Shown here piece by piece: positions 1 to 7,545 of a stretch of DNA of 64,000 nucleotides; the stretch's first letter is position 1, and each line of letters opens with the position of its first letter. The stretch comes from Marinoscillum sp040222955 (lineage in GTDB: Bacteria > Bacteroidota > Bacteroidia > Cytophagales > Cyclobacteriaceae), in contig NZ_JAVKCA010000021.1 in NCBI RefSeq assembly GCF_040222955.1, forward strand, positions 310,001 to 374,000. Reading direction: 5' to 3'. A program made the translations under genes and the position numbers. Under the pieces are notes generated by a model, which was not told the DNA's origin, did no database searches, and saw only the letters and a program-made list of their open reading frames with translations.

Positions 1-64
1 GCTTTAGCAAATCCACAGCCTCACTATGGAGCTGATCCGTGTTATATTTGAAGGAGGCTGCCAT
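1..64 (-). CDS. M20-family deacetylase, N-terminal fragment (probable ArgE-like)
   Basis: Only the first 21 codons are in the window; the gene continues beyond base 1. It starts at an ATG at 64-62 and reads MAASFKYNTDQLHSEAVDLL, which resembles the helical N-terminus of M20 amidohydrolases such as acetylornithine deacetylase. It overlaps the end of argB by 23 bases, as expected for the next gene of the same operon. In Bacteroidetes arginine clusters an argE-type deacylase commonly follows argB, and it would release ornithine or citrulline from the acylated intermediate. No catalytic residue is visible, so the call rests on the N-terminus and on position. Confidence 0.55.
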   Translation of the reverse strand, partial: MAASFKYNTDQLHSEAVDLLK

Positions 65-818
65 GGTTTGAGTTGATTTGATCGTATTTACAGATTCTCA
101 CACCCTTCACTCCGCTGTGCAGAGCTTTGAATGAATTCTCTAATTTAGGAATCATCCCGCTATGAATAGCGCCTGATTCTTTCATTTCGATAAAAAAAGA
201 TTCTTTAAATGGATTGATCAAAGACTCAGGGTCGTTTACGTCCGCCAGCACTCCGTCCAGTTCAAAAGTGAGTGCCAGATTGACCTCAAAAAAGTCAACC
301 ATCGCCAAAGCAATGGTTCCGGCAATGGTATCTGCATTCGTATTGAGGATGTGTCCGGCGCCATCATGCGTTAGTGGGGCAATCACTGGCACTCCACCGG
401 CTTCAATCATTTTACTTAGAAAGTCTGCATTCACTTCTACAGGATCACCCACCCATCCATAATCTACTCCGTTGGTGATCGGACGCTTTACCGACCTGAT
501 AATAGAACCATCTGCACCTGTGAGTCCAATAGCATTCACTCCCAGGCTCTGGAGCTTAGCGGTCATTTGTTTATTCACAAGCCCCCCGTATACCATGGTA
601 ACCAAATCTACAGTGGCATCGTCCGTAACACGGCGGCCTTCCACCATTTTGGCTTCCATACCCAGTCGTTCCCCTATTTCTGTTGCAATGCGTCCACCTC
701 CATGCACGAGAATTTTGGGACCTTTGAGGGCCACGAATCCATCCAAAAAGGCTCGCTGCTTTTCAGGATCTTCGATCACCGCCCCTCCTATTTTGATGAC
801 ATTGAGTGGTTGTTTCAT
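42..818 (-). CDS. argB: N-acetylglutamate kinase (or N-succinylglutamate kinase)
   Basis: Phosphorylates the gamma-carboxylate of N-acylglutamate, the second step of arginine synthesis, in the cytoplasm. The 258-residue length is normal for the amino-acid kinase family. The N-terminal VIKIGGAVI strand and the VHGGGRIATEIGERLG loop near residues 38-53 are the family's ATP and substrate-binding glycine motifs. The ATG at 818 lies 3 bases after the argF' stop, and the end overlaps the next gene, so it sits deep in the leftward arginine operon. Because the neighbouring carbamoyltransferase belongs to the acyl-ornithine type, the acyl group may be acetyl or succinyl; this sequence alone does not decide. 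Confidence 0.95.
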   Translation of the reverse strand: MKQPLNVIKIGGAVIEDPEKQRAFLDGFVALKGPKILVHGGGRIATEIGERLGMEAKMVEGRRVTDDATVDLVTMVYGGLVNKQMTAKLQSLGVNAIGLTGADGSIIRSVKRPITNGVDYGWVGDPVEVNADFLSKMIEAGGVPVIAPLTHDGAGHILNTNADTIAGTIALAMVDFFEVNLALTFELDGVLADVNDPESLINPFKESFFIEMKESGAIHSGMIPKLENSFKALHSGVKGVRICKYDQINSNHGSLLQI

Positions 819-821
819 ATA

Positions 822-1766
822 CTAAAGGTTTTCCAACATTTCTTTAAGCACAGTCTGTGCGCTAAACACCCGGTTGGCTGCCTGGTGGATCACGATGGCG
901 CTTTCTGAATCGAGTACTTCATCAGCGATCACCACATTTCTACGTACGGGCAGGCAGTGCATCACTTTGGCCTGATTGGTATTGACCAATTTGGACTGGT
1001 CAATCATCCATTTGGGATAGTTGCCTACCTCACCATAGTTTTTATAGGACGACCAGTTCTTGACGTACACAAAATCAGCCCCCTCAAAAGCCTCTTCCTG
1101 ATCGTAATAAATTTTGGCTCCCTTTGTAAACTGATCTGACAACTCAAAGCCTTTTGGTTGTACAATGGAAAAGTCAACATCAGCATGGGTCATCCACTGC
1201 GAAAATGAATTAGAGACGGCCTGCGGCAGGGCATTGATATGCGGAGCCCAGGATAAAACCACTTTTGGTTTGGGTGTCTTTTTGAACTCGGAGATGGTCA
1301 CCAAATCAGCAAAAGACTGCAACGGATGCAGAGTGGCTGACTCCAGGCTTACAACGGGCACCCCGGAATGCTTGATAAATGCCTTGATAATTTTCTCGCT
1401 GTAGTCTGCTTTCCTATCCTGCAGGGCCGGGAAAGACCGCACACCCAAAATGTCACAATACTGTCCCAACACCGCAGCTGCCTCACGAATGTGCTCAGCT
1501 TTACCCCCGTCCATAACCACTCCATCCTCTATTTCTATCTGCCAAGAATCCTGAGTCACATTCATGACCATGGTATTCATACCCAGGTTAGCCGCAGCCT
1601 TTTGAGTACTCATTCTGGTTCTCAGACTGGAGTTGAAAAACAAGAGTCCGAGCGTTCTGGTTTCTCCCAGGTGTTTATGGGCAAAGGGGGATTCCTTCAA
1701 AGCAAGTGCCTTTTGCACAAACCCATCGAGATCTTTTACATCATTTACAGAAGTAAAATGTCGCAT
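822..1766 (-). CDS. argF': N-acetylornithine / N-succinylornithine carbamoyltransferase
   Basis: Transfers the carbamoyl group to an acylated ornithine rather than to free ornithine, giving acylcitrulline. The carbamoyl phosphate site is FFNSSLRTR at residues 43-51, where ordinary ornithine carbamoyltransferases have S-T-R-T, and HCLPVRR is at 270-276. The 314-residue length fits the SOTCase/AOTCase subfamily. In the known enzymes one residue in the 80s loop, just before E-H-I, selects the acyl group: Pro90 in the Bacteroides fragilis succinyl enzyme, Glu92 in the Xanthomonas acetyl enzyme. Here the motif is K-A-E-H-I with Ala at 90, so the preferred acyl group is open. Spacing to proC is 1 base and to argB 3 bases. 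Confidence 0.92.
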   Translation of the reverse strand: MRHFTSVNDVKDLDGFVQKALALKESPFAHKHLGETRTLGLLFFNSSLRTRMSTQKAAANLGMNTMVMNVTQDSWQIEIEDGVVMDGGKAEHIREAAAVLGQYCDILGVRSFPALQDRKADYSEKIIKAFIKHSGVPVVSLESATLHPLQSFADLVTISEFKKTPKPKVVLSWAPHINALPQAVSNSFSQWMTHADVDFSIVQPKGFELSDQFTKGAKIYYDQEEAFEGADFVYVKNWSSYKNYGEVGNYPKWMIDQSKLVNTNQAKVMHCLPVRRNVVIADEVLDSESAIVIHQAANRVFSAQTVLKEMLENL

Positions 1767-1767
1767 G

Positions 1768-2571
1768 CTATTTTATATTTTTTATTTTGTCGTAAGACAC
1801 CATCAAGCCCTTTATCAAAGCCGAGCTCAGTCCCCGGTGCTCCATTTCGTTCAGTCCGGCGATGGTACAGCCCTCAGGGGTTGTAACCTTATCTATCTCC
1901 ACTTCAGGATGCTGACCGTTTTCCAAAATCAACGAGGCAGCGCCTTTGGCGGTCTGCACAGCGATCATCTGTGCATCTTCAGAATGAAAACCCATCTGCA
2001 CGCCTCCCTGGGTAGCAGCACGAAGGTAGCGCATAAAAAAAGCAATCCCACTTGCGCCAAGTACCGTGGCCGCCTGCATCAGCTTCTCTTCTATGATGAG
2101 GGTCTTCCCAAGTGCATTAAAAATCCTCTGCACTGCCAAAGCATCTTCCTTACTATCCTCAGAGCAGATACACGTCATGGACTCTCCAATGGCAATGGCT
2201 GTATTGGGCATGGCCCGAACCACCGGTACCTCCACTTTCAAATGACTCTTGATCTCAGCAATGGAAACTCCGGTGATGACCGATACCAAAAGATGGTCTC
2301 TGGTCAGACCCGGATTGATCTGTTCCAGAAGCTTGGGCAACTGCTTGGGCTGGACACACAGCAAAACCATTTTGGCCTGTGTGACTGCTTCCAGGTTGTT
2401 GCTGGACACCTGAAATCCCTTAGCCTTCAAATGCCCCACATGGTCGAGGTTTCTACGTGTAAGACAAATCTGTCCGGCATCCTTAAGTTTCTCCTCTACT
2501 ATTCCCTGGGCAATGGCAATCCCCAGATTACCTGCCCCCAGTATGGCAATATTGCTATCCGTTAACTCCAT
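1768..2571 (-). CDS. proC: pyrroline-5-carboxylate reductase
   Basis: Reduces 1-pyrroline-5-carboxylate to proline with NAD(P)H. The Rossmann motif GAGNLG is at residues 12-17, and the helical C-terminal domain has the family signature around TVLGASGIAFF and VTTPEGCTIAGL (the usual form is V-T-S/T-P-G-G-T-T). The length of 267 residues is typical. The gene lies between argC and argF' with gaps of 2 bases and 1 base, so proline and arginine synthesis share a transcript. The place where argD (acylornithine aminotransferase) is often found in related operons is empty. Confidence 0.93.
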   Translation of the reverse strand: MELTDSNIAILGAGNLGIAIAQGIVEEKLKDAGQICLTRRNLDHVGHLKAKGFQVSSNNLEAVTQAKMVLLCVQPKQLPKLLEQINPGLTRDHLLVSVITGVSIAEIKSHLKVEVPVVRAMPNTAIAIGESMTCICSEDSKEDALAVQRIFNALGKTLIIEEKLMQAATVLGASGIAFFMRYLRAATQGGVQMGFHSEDAQMIAVQTAKGAASLILENGQHPEVEIDKVTTPEGCTIAGLNEMEHRGLSSALIKGLMVSYDKIKNIK

Positions 2572-2573
2572 TT

Positions 2574-3542
2574 CTAAAATCCGGTTGGTTTAAGATTGAG
2601 GCCCATTGATTCTTCCAGTCCAAAGATCAGGTTCATATTTTGAACAGCCTGACCCGAAGCTCCTTTGAGCAGATTGTCGATCATCGAAATAGCCAAAAGC
2701 TTGTTGCCTTCTTTTTTCAAATAGACGACTGCTTTGTTGGTATTCACCACCATTTTCAAGTCAGGATTCTTGTTGGTGACATGAGTGAAAGGCTGGTCCT
2801 TATAAAACGCTTCATAAAGTGCGTAAGCTTCAGCCTCTGAGGCCTCCGTCTCAAAATATGAGGTGGCAATGATTCCTCGGGTGAAATTGCCCCTAAAAGG
2901 AATAAAGTTCACCACATGGGCCTTCCCTGCCAGCTGCGATATACTTTCTCCAATTTCATCCAAATGCTGATGGGTGAAAGCTTTATAAACGCTCATGTTC
3001 TCGTTTCTCCAGGAGAAATGAGACGTGGGTGATAAGGACTGTCCAGCTCCTGTAGACCCCGTGATGCCTGTGGTGTGAATTTCCGACTGGATAATCCCAG
3101 CTTGAGCAGCTGGCAGCAGTCCCACCTGAATGCAGGTAGCAAAACAGCCCGGATTGGCAATCTTAGTTGCCTTTTGTATTGCTGACCCATTGAGTTCAGG
3201 AAGACCATAAACAAAACCGTCTGCGTCAGCCTTTAGCCTGAAATCATTGCTCAGGTCGATCACTTTAACTGAATCAGGAATCGGGTGACGCTCGAGAAAT
3301 ACCCGCGATTCTCCGTGACCTTTGCACAGAAACAGTACATCAATATTTTGATCCAAATCGGCGCTGAAAACCAGACTGGTGTCTCCAATCAGATCCGTAT
3401 GTATTTCGGTGACCTTCTTCCCCACCTGACTCTCGCTTTGGGCACAGACCACTTCCGTTTTTGGGTGATGAATTAATAATCTCATCAGCTCACCGGCCGT
3501 ATAGCCGGCTGCTCCATATATTCCTACTCTGATTTTACTCAT
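2574..3542 (-). CDS. argC: N-acetyl-gamma-glutamyl-phosphate reductase
   Basis: NADPH-dependent reduction of acylglutamyl phosphate to the semialdehyde, third step of arginine synthesis. The nucleotide-binding loop GAAGYTAGEL begins at residue 10, and the catalytic cysteine is Cys133 in ANPGCFAT. A conserved substrate region follows at GITGSTGAGQSLSPTSHFSW. At 322 residues it belongs to the type 1 ArgC class of about 310-350 residues. Its start overlaps the end of argG by 8 bases (3535-3542), which implies translational coupling, and proC starts 2 bases after its stop. Confidence 0.95.
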   Translation of the reverse strand: MSKIRVGIYGAAGYTAGELMRLLIHHPKTEVVCAQSESQVGKKVTEIHTDLIGDTSLVFSADLDQNIDVLFLCKGHGESRVFLERHPIPDSVKVIDLSNDFRLKADADGFVYGLPELNGSAIQKATKIANPGCFATCIQVGLLPAAQAGIIQSEIHTTGITGSTGAGQSLSPTSHFSWRNENMSVYKAFTHQHLDEIGESISQLAGKAHVVNFIPFRGNFTRGIIATSYFETEASEAEAYALYEAFYKDQPFTHVTNKNPDLKMVVNTNKAVVYLKKEGNKLLAISMIDNLLKGASGQAVQNMNLIFGLEESMGLNLKPTGF

Positions 3543-4731
3543 CCGTCTGGTGGACTTTGTGATAAATCATATTTTGGTTTCCGAAGATCTTAGAAAAGCC
3601 CTTTACATCCTCGCCTGACCATGAATTGTTCATTTCGCCATATTTACCAAAGCTGGATTGCATCAGGTCATGCTCCGAGGTAATACCGATCACATAAAAT
3701 CGATAAGGTGCCAGATGTACTTTTACCGTTCCGGACACATACTTCTGAGTACTGTCATAGAATGACTCAATATCACGCATGACAGGATCGAGATAGTGTC
3801 CTTCATGAAGTAGATTGCCGTAAGTCAGTGACAACTGATCCTTCATCAACAACTGGTTCTTGGTGAGCACATGTTTCTCAAGCGTATGGTGCGCCTTAAT
3901 GAGGATGACCGGGGCGGCGGCTTCAAAGCCTACTCTCCCTTTAATGCCGATAATGGTATCCCCCACATGGACATCTCTCCCCAGCGCATAGCCACTGGCT
4001 AGGGTATTGAGTTGCTCTATGCATTGCACTGGTGTGAGGGTCTTGCCATTCAAACCAACAGGCTCGCCTCCTTCAAAGGAGATCTCCACCACTTCTTCAC
4101 CCGTCTCTTTTAACTGACTTGGGAAAGCCGCTTCCGCTAGAAACTGATCTGAAGTTAAAGTCTCCTTTCCCCCTACCGAGGTGCCCCAAAGACCCTGGTT
4201 CACCGAATACAAGGACTTTTCCCAGTTACCACTCACTCCGTGATCAATCAGGTATTGTATTTCTTCTTCTCTGGAAAGACGTTTATCCCGAATGGGCGTA
4301 ATGATCTCTTTTTCAGGACACAGGATATTGAAGATCATATCAAAACGTACCTGATCGTTGCCAGCACCGGTACTCCCATGGGCAATGGCATCTACGCCAA
4401 GTTTAATGGCTTCCTTGGCAATGGCCGTAGCCTGAAAAACCCGCTCAGCACTCACTGAAAGTGGATATGTGTTATTCTTTAGCACATTGCCCGCAATGAG
4501 GTATTTGATGGCCTTTTGATAAAACTCTTCGGTAACGTCTACATTGGAATGAGACTCGCTCCCCAATGATCGGGAGCGCTCCTCCAGTTTGTCCAGTTCC
4601 TCCTTTGTAAATCCACCGGTATTGACGGTGACAGTGTATACTTTGTATCCCAGTTCCTTGAGGTAAAGTGAGCAATAAGTGGTGTCCAATCCACCACTGA
4701 AAGCCAGCAATACCTTTTTCTGATCACTCAT
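3535..4731 (-). CDS. argG: argininosuccinate synthase
   Basis: ATP-dependent joining of citrulline and aspartate to argininosuccinate. The N-terminal pyrophosphate loop is LAFSGGLDTTYC at residues 9-20 (SGGLDT signature of the N-type ATP pyrophosphatases). The length of 398 residues is normal. It is the second gene of the operon: its ATG overlaps the end of the upstream GNAT gene by 4 bases (ATGA arrangement) and its end overlaps argC by 8 bases. The partner argininosuccinate lyase (argH) is not in the window. Confidence 0.95.
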   Translation of the reverse strand: MSDQKKVLLAFSGGLDTTYCSLYLKELGYKVYTVTVNTGGFTKEELDKLEERSRSLGSESHSNVDVTEEFYQKAIKYLIAGNVLKNNTYPLSVSAERVFQATAIAKEAIKLGVDAIAHGSTGAGNDQVRFDMIFNILCPEKEIITPIRDKRLSREEEIQYLIDHGVSGNWEKSLYSVNQGLWGTSVGGKETLTSDQFLAEAAFPSQLKETGEEVVEISFEGGEPVGLNGKTLTPVQCIEQLNTLASGYALGRDVHVGDTIIGIKGRVGFEAAAPVILIKAHHTLEKHVLTKNQLLMKDQLSLTYGNLLHEGHYLDPVMRDIESFYDSTQKYVSGTVKVHLAPYRFYVIGITSEHDLMQSSFGKYGEMNNSWSGEDVKGFSKIFGNQNMIYHKVHQTDE

Positions 4732-5342
4732 TTAATCTGTACTTTTTGTTTCCACATCATTAATTTCTCCTGCACCTTTTTGCTGCGCTGCTTCCATTTA
4801 CGCTTCTTCTCCTCAGGATCATAGAGCATGCCCGTACACAGGCAGTGCTGATGGTTCTTGCGGGTGAGAATATCATAGTTTACGCAGCTGCTACAGCCCT
4901 TCCAGAAGGCCTCGTCATCCGTGAGCTCAGAAAAAGCAACCGGTCGGTAACCCAAATCTGAATTGATTTTCATGACAGCCATGCTGGTGGTCAGACCGAA
5001 AAGCTTGGCCTCCGGGTACTTTTCTCTGGAAAGCTTGAAAGCCCTTGCTTTGATGGCCTGGGCCAAACCATTATTTCGATAATCGGGGTTTACAATGAGT
5101 CCCGAATTGGCCACATATTTTCCATGACCCCATGTTTCAATGTAGCAAAAACCGGCAAGCTTACCTGATTTGGTCAGGGCAATCACCGACTTTCCGTCAG
5201 CCAGCTTTCCCTGAACATACTCAGTAGATCTTCTGGCTATGCCAGTGCCTCTTTTTTCGGCACTGTCAGCAATCATATCGCAGATTTGCTCAGCGTAATG
5301 TATATGTGATGCATCGGCAACCGATACAACAAATTTGTCCAT
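4728..5342 (-). CDS. GNAT acetyltransferase with a C-terminal cysteine cluster; candidate N-acylglutamate synthase
   Basis: First gene of the arginine operon. I start it at the ATG at 5342, which gives 204 residues; the open frame runs 16 codons further, but MDKFVVSVADA is a natural GNAT beginning. The acetyl-CoA motif A is VNPDYRNNGLAQAI at residues 85-98. After the fold come Cys150, Cys153, Cys167 and Cys169 (C-x2-C and C-x-C), which could bind a metal, then a very basic, lysine-rich tail. Bacteroidetes generally lack a classical ArgA, and a GNAT protein at this operon position has been proposed as the acylglutamate synthase; that function is inferred here from position and fold, not proven. 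It ends in an ATGA overlap with argG. Confidence 0.75.
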   Translation of the reverse strand: MDKFVVSVADASHIHYAEQICDMIADSAEKRGTGIARRSTEYVQGKLADGKSVIALTKSGKLAGFCYIETWGHGKYVANSGLIVNPDYRNNGLAQAIKARAFKLSREKYPEAKLFGLTTSMAVMKINSDLGYRPVAFSELTDDEAFWKGCSSCVNYDILTRKNHQHCLCTGMLYDPEEKKRKWKQRSKKVQEKLMMWKQKVQIK

Positions 5343-5403
5343 TTTAATAAAGAATAGGTGAATAAAGAATTTTAGCGAGGGGCAGGTCACTGCGTAAGTG
5401 TCC

Positions 5404-5475
5404 TATATAAACATATCAGGCAGAGCGCCTGGGAGACATTAGCCTCGGGGTAGAGTAAGACGATATGTGTATATA
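5404..5475 (-). promoter_or_regulatory. structured leader of the arginine operon (13-bp inverted repeat)
   Basis: Between the predicted transcription start near 5498 and the GNAT start at 5342 lies a leader of about 155 bases. TATATAAACATAT at 5404-5416 and ATATGTGTATATA at 5463-5475 are inverted repeats with one mismatch, enclosing 46 bases. Inside is a smaller hairpin with arms AGGC and GCCT at 5418-5430. The arrangement could be an attenuator-type leader or a regulator-binding palindrome. Function is inferred. Confidence 0.45.
5416..5439 (-). CDS. possible arginine leader peptide (7 codons, Arg-Arg)
   Basis: Within the loop of the leader repeat, an ATG at 5439 opens a seven-codon frame reading Met-Ser-Pro-Arg-Arg-Ser-Ala followed by TGA at 5418-5416. 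Two adjacent arginine codons (AGG CGC) in the leader of an arginine operon are what a ribosome-mediated attenuator would use as a sensor. There is no independent proof of translation, and such a short frame can arise by chance. Confidence 0.3.
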   Translation of the reverse strand: MSPRRSA

Positions 5476-5504
5476 AGTTTTCAACTCGTATCTAATTCTT
5501 AAGA

Positions 5505-5536
5505 CAAAATTATCAACTATTAATAACCAATAGCAA
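5505..5536 (-). promoter_or_regulatory. arginine operon promoter (TTG-N21-TAATTTTG)
   Basis: On the minus strand TAATTTTG (5512-5505) matches the Bacteroidetes -7 element TAnnTTTG exactly, and TTG (5536-5534) lies 21 bases upstream as a -33 element. Transcription would start near 5498 and run into the GNAT gene and argG. Confidence 0.6.
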
Positions 5537-5575
5537 GCTTAAAAGGAGTTATTTTTATTTTAATCACCAAATATT

Positions 5576-6139
5576 TTATGGCTTTCTTTTAATTGCACCA
5601 GATACTCCACCTGACACAATGTACTTCATCAGCTCAGTATTGCTGCCTTCTAGCGTCATAAGACGTGACTTATCCACTATGAAGACATTGCCGGAGAAGT
5701 TATACGAATGAGGGAGATATACGGTTACCATTCCGGGCAGGCCGATTTCCGATAAATCTTTCTGGGTGATAAAACCGGGCTTGTAGAGCATGCCGTGCTC
5801 ATCAAAGGGCACCAGTACCGGGGTGTCAAACTTCTTTTTATCCCCGACAAAAGCGGTCACCAGGTCGTTGATGGCCGTATAGAGAAAGCTCACAATCGGA
5901 ATTTTCTTAAGTATGTCGCTAAAAAGATCGAAAAAAGGTTTGGCAAAGAGGGTATTGGCGAGGTAGCCAATGAATGCCGTAACAAACAGTACTGTGATCA
6001 TCCCCAGTCCGGGAATGCTGATGGGCAGTAAACTGTCCGTCCACTTCACCATCTCCACAATGATGTAAATCGTCAAACTAACTGGCGTCACCAGCAACAA
6101 GCCTCTCAGGAAATACCTCAGTAATGATTGAATATACAT
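5576..6139 (-). CDS. DUF502 family membrane protein
   Basis: A 187-residue inner-membrane protein with two hydrophobic helices near the N-terminus (about residues 8-28 and 45-66) and a soluble C-terminal part. The segments KKIPIVSFLYTAINDLV, PVLVPFDEHGMLYKPGFIT and GLPGMVTVYLPHSYNFSG fit the DUF502 family, whose biochemical role is not established. It is separated from nqrE by a strong terminator and from the arginine operon by an intergenic promoter region, so it is probably a single-gene unit. Confidence 0.75.
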   Translation of the reverse strand: MYIQSLLRYFLRGLLLVTPVSLTIYIIVEMVKWTDSLLPISIPGLGMITVLFVTAFIGYLANTLFAKPFFDLFSDILKKIPIVSFLYTAINDLVTAFVGDKKKFDTPVLVPFDEHGMLYKPGFITQKDLSEIGLPGMVTVYLPHSYNFSGNVFIVDKSRLMTLEGSNTELMKYIVSGGVSGAIKRKP

Positions 6140-6164
6140 AGCTGCTTTTTAGGGATGAAGTTAA

Positions 6165-6197
6165 AACAAAAAAGGCTTTGTCGCATTCGACAAAGCC
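6165..6197 (-). terminator. terminator after nqrE
   Basis: Perfect 10-bp stem GGCTTTGTCG (6174-6183) / CGACAAAGCC (6188-6197) with a CATT loop. Read leftward it is followed by TTTTTTGTTTT, the form of an intrinsic terminator for the nqr transcript. Confidence 0.85.
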
Positions 6198-6221
6198 CTT
6201 TGAATTTCTTAGGTGAATAGT

Positions 6222-6833
6222 TTAAAGTGCAATACCTATGAAGGACTTGAACGCCAATCCCATCAAACCTGTGATGAGCATGGTGATCCCTAAGCCTTTC
6301 AATCCGTCTGGTACACTTGAGTATTTCAACTTCTCACGAATGGCTGCCAGTGCAATGATGGCCAGAAACCATCCAAGACCAGAACCAAACCCGTAGGCAG
6401 TGGCCTGAGCTATGCTATAATCCCTTTGTACCATAAACAATGAAGCTCCAAGAATGGCGCAGTTCACAGCAATCAGGGGAAGAAAAATACCCAAAGATCC
6501 GTAAAGTGATGGCGAAAACTTTTCAATGATCATCTCCACCAACTGCACCATAGAAGCGATTACTGCTATGAACATGATAAACTGAAGGAACGTCAAATCC
6601 ACAGTAGCAAAATCAGAACCCAACCAGGCCAAAGCGCCCTCTTTGAGTACATACTCCTGCAAGAGCCAGTTAACCGGCACGGTAATAGTCAAAACAAAAA
6701 TAACCGCCAATCCAAGACCAAAGGCCGTAGAAACTTTCTTAGAAACGGCCAGGAATGAACACATGCCTAAAAAATAGGCAAAGATCATATTGTCAATGAA
6801 AGTGGCTTTAAGTGCTATATTAAAAATATCCAT
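6222..6833 (-). CDS. nqrE: Na+-translocating NADH:quinone reductase subunit E
   Basis: Integral membrane subunit of the Na+-pumping NADH:quinone oxidoreductase. It has 203 residues and about six transmembrane helices, with the RnfA/NqrE signature around DNMIFAYFLGMCSFLAVSKK and the cysteine in VNCAILGASLF, a residue that with its NqrD counterpart holds an intramembrane Fe-S centre. It follows nqrD after 12 bases and is the last gene of the operon here: a strong terminator comes 25 bases after its stop and nqrF is not present. Confidence 0.95.
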   Translation of the reverse strand: MDIFNIALKATFIDNMIFAYFLGMCSFLAVSKKVSTAFGLGLAVIFVLTITVPVNWLLQEYVLKEGALAWLGSDFATVDLTFLQFIMFIAVIASMVQLVEMIIEKFSPSLYGSLGIFLPLIAVNCAILGASLFMVQRDYSIAQATAYGFGSGLGWFLAIIALAAIREKLKYSSVPDGLKGLGITMLITGLMGLAFKSFIGIAL

Positions 6834-6845
6834 GATGTCTTTAGC

Positions 6846-7526
6846 TTAGTGTTCTACGTAACCTGTTTTTGATCGCTGGACCCAAATAAGAATTCCCAAT
6901 ACCATGAAGGCCCCTATCGAATCCACCATCAGACCATTTGTTGGGAAATTTGAAAGGCCTATGGCTTCAAACACTTTGAAATCAAATACAGAACCTGATC
7001 CAAAGAGCTCTCTGAAAAAGGCTACAACCAGAATGATCCAGGCATATCCGAATCCACTTCCCAAACCATCGAGTATAGAATCATAAGGCTTATTGGCCAT
7101 GGCAAATGCTTCCAGCCTACCCATAACGATACAGTTGGTAATAATCAGCCCCACGAAAGCTCCGAGCACCTTATACATGTCAAAGTAATAAGCCTTCAGT
7201 ACCTCACTCACCAAAGTTACGAGCGTAGCAATGATGGCTAGCTGAACGATGATCCGGACCCGTCCCGGAATCAGGTTTCTGATTAGTGAGATGATCAGGT
7301 TTGAAAAAACAATAACAGATACCACCGCGATAGACATCACCAATGTGGGTTCCATTTTGATGGTAATCGCCAAAGCCGAGCAAATCCCCAATACCTGAAT
7401 GGTGATCGGGTTATCCTCGTTCAACGGATCAGCCACAATGCGCCTTCTCCGCTTGGAAAAAAGCGCTTCAGCTGGTTGCTTTACTTCCTCTTTTACTTCT
7501 GGTGCTTCTAATGCTTCAGTACTCAT
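6846..7526 (-). CDS. nqrD: Na+-translocating NADH:quinone reductase subunit D
   Basis: Membrane subunit homologous to NqrE/RnfE, 226 residues. The conserved cysteine region ITNCIVMGRLEAFA and GSGFGYAWIILVVAFFREL are typical. A charged N-terminal stretch of about 30 residues (many Glu, Lys and Arg before the first membrane helix) extends it beyond the usual length of about 210. It lies between nqrC (19-base gap) and nqrE (12-base gap) on the leftward transcript. Confidence 0.95.
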   Translation of the reverse strand: MSTEALEAPEVKEEVKQPAEALFSKRRRRIVADPLNEDNPITIQVLGICSALAITIKMEPTLVMSIAVVSVIVFSNLIISLIRNLIPGRVRIIVQLAIIATLVTLVSEVLKAYYFDMYKVLGAFVGLIITNCIVMGRLEAFAMANKPYDSILDGLGSGFGYAWIILVVAFFRELFGSGSVFDFKVFEAIGLSNFPTNGLMVDSIGAFMVLGILIWVQRSKTGYVEH

Positions 7527-7545
7527 AATTTGAGTTATTTGAAAA

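Noticed and set aside
1633..2565. 310-residue frame on the plus strand
   Set aside because: Antisense to proC and the start of argF'; no motif.
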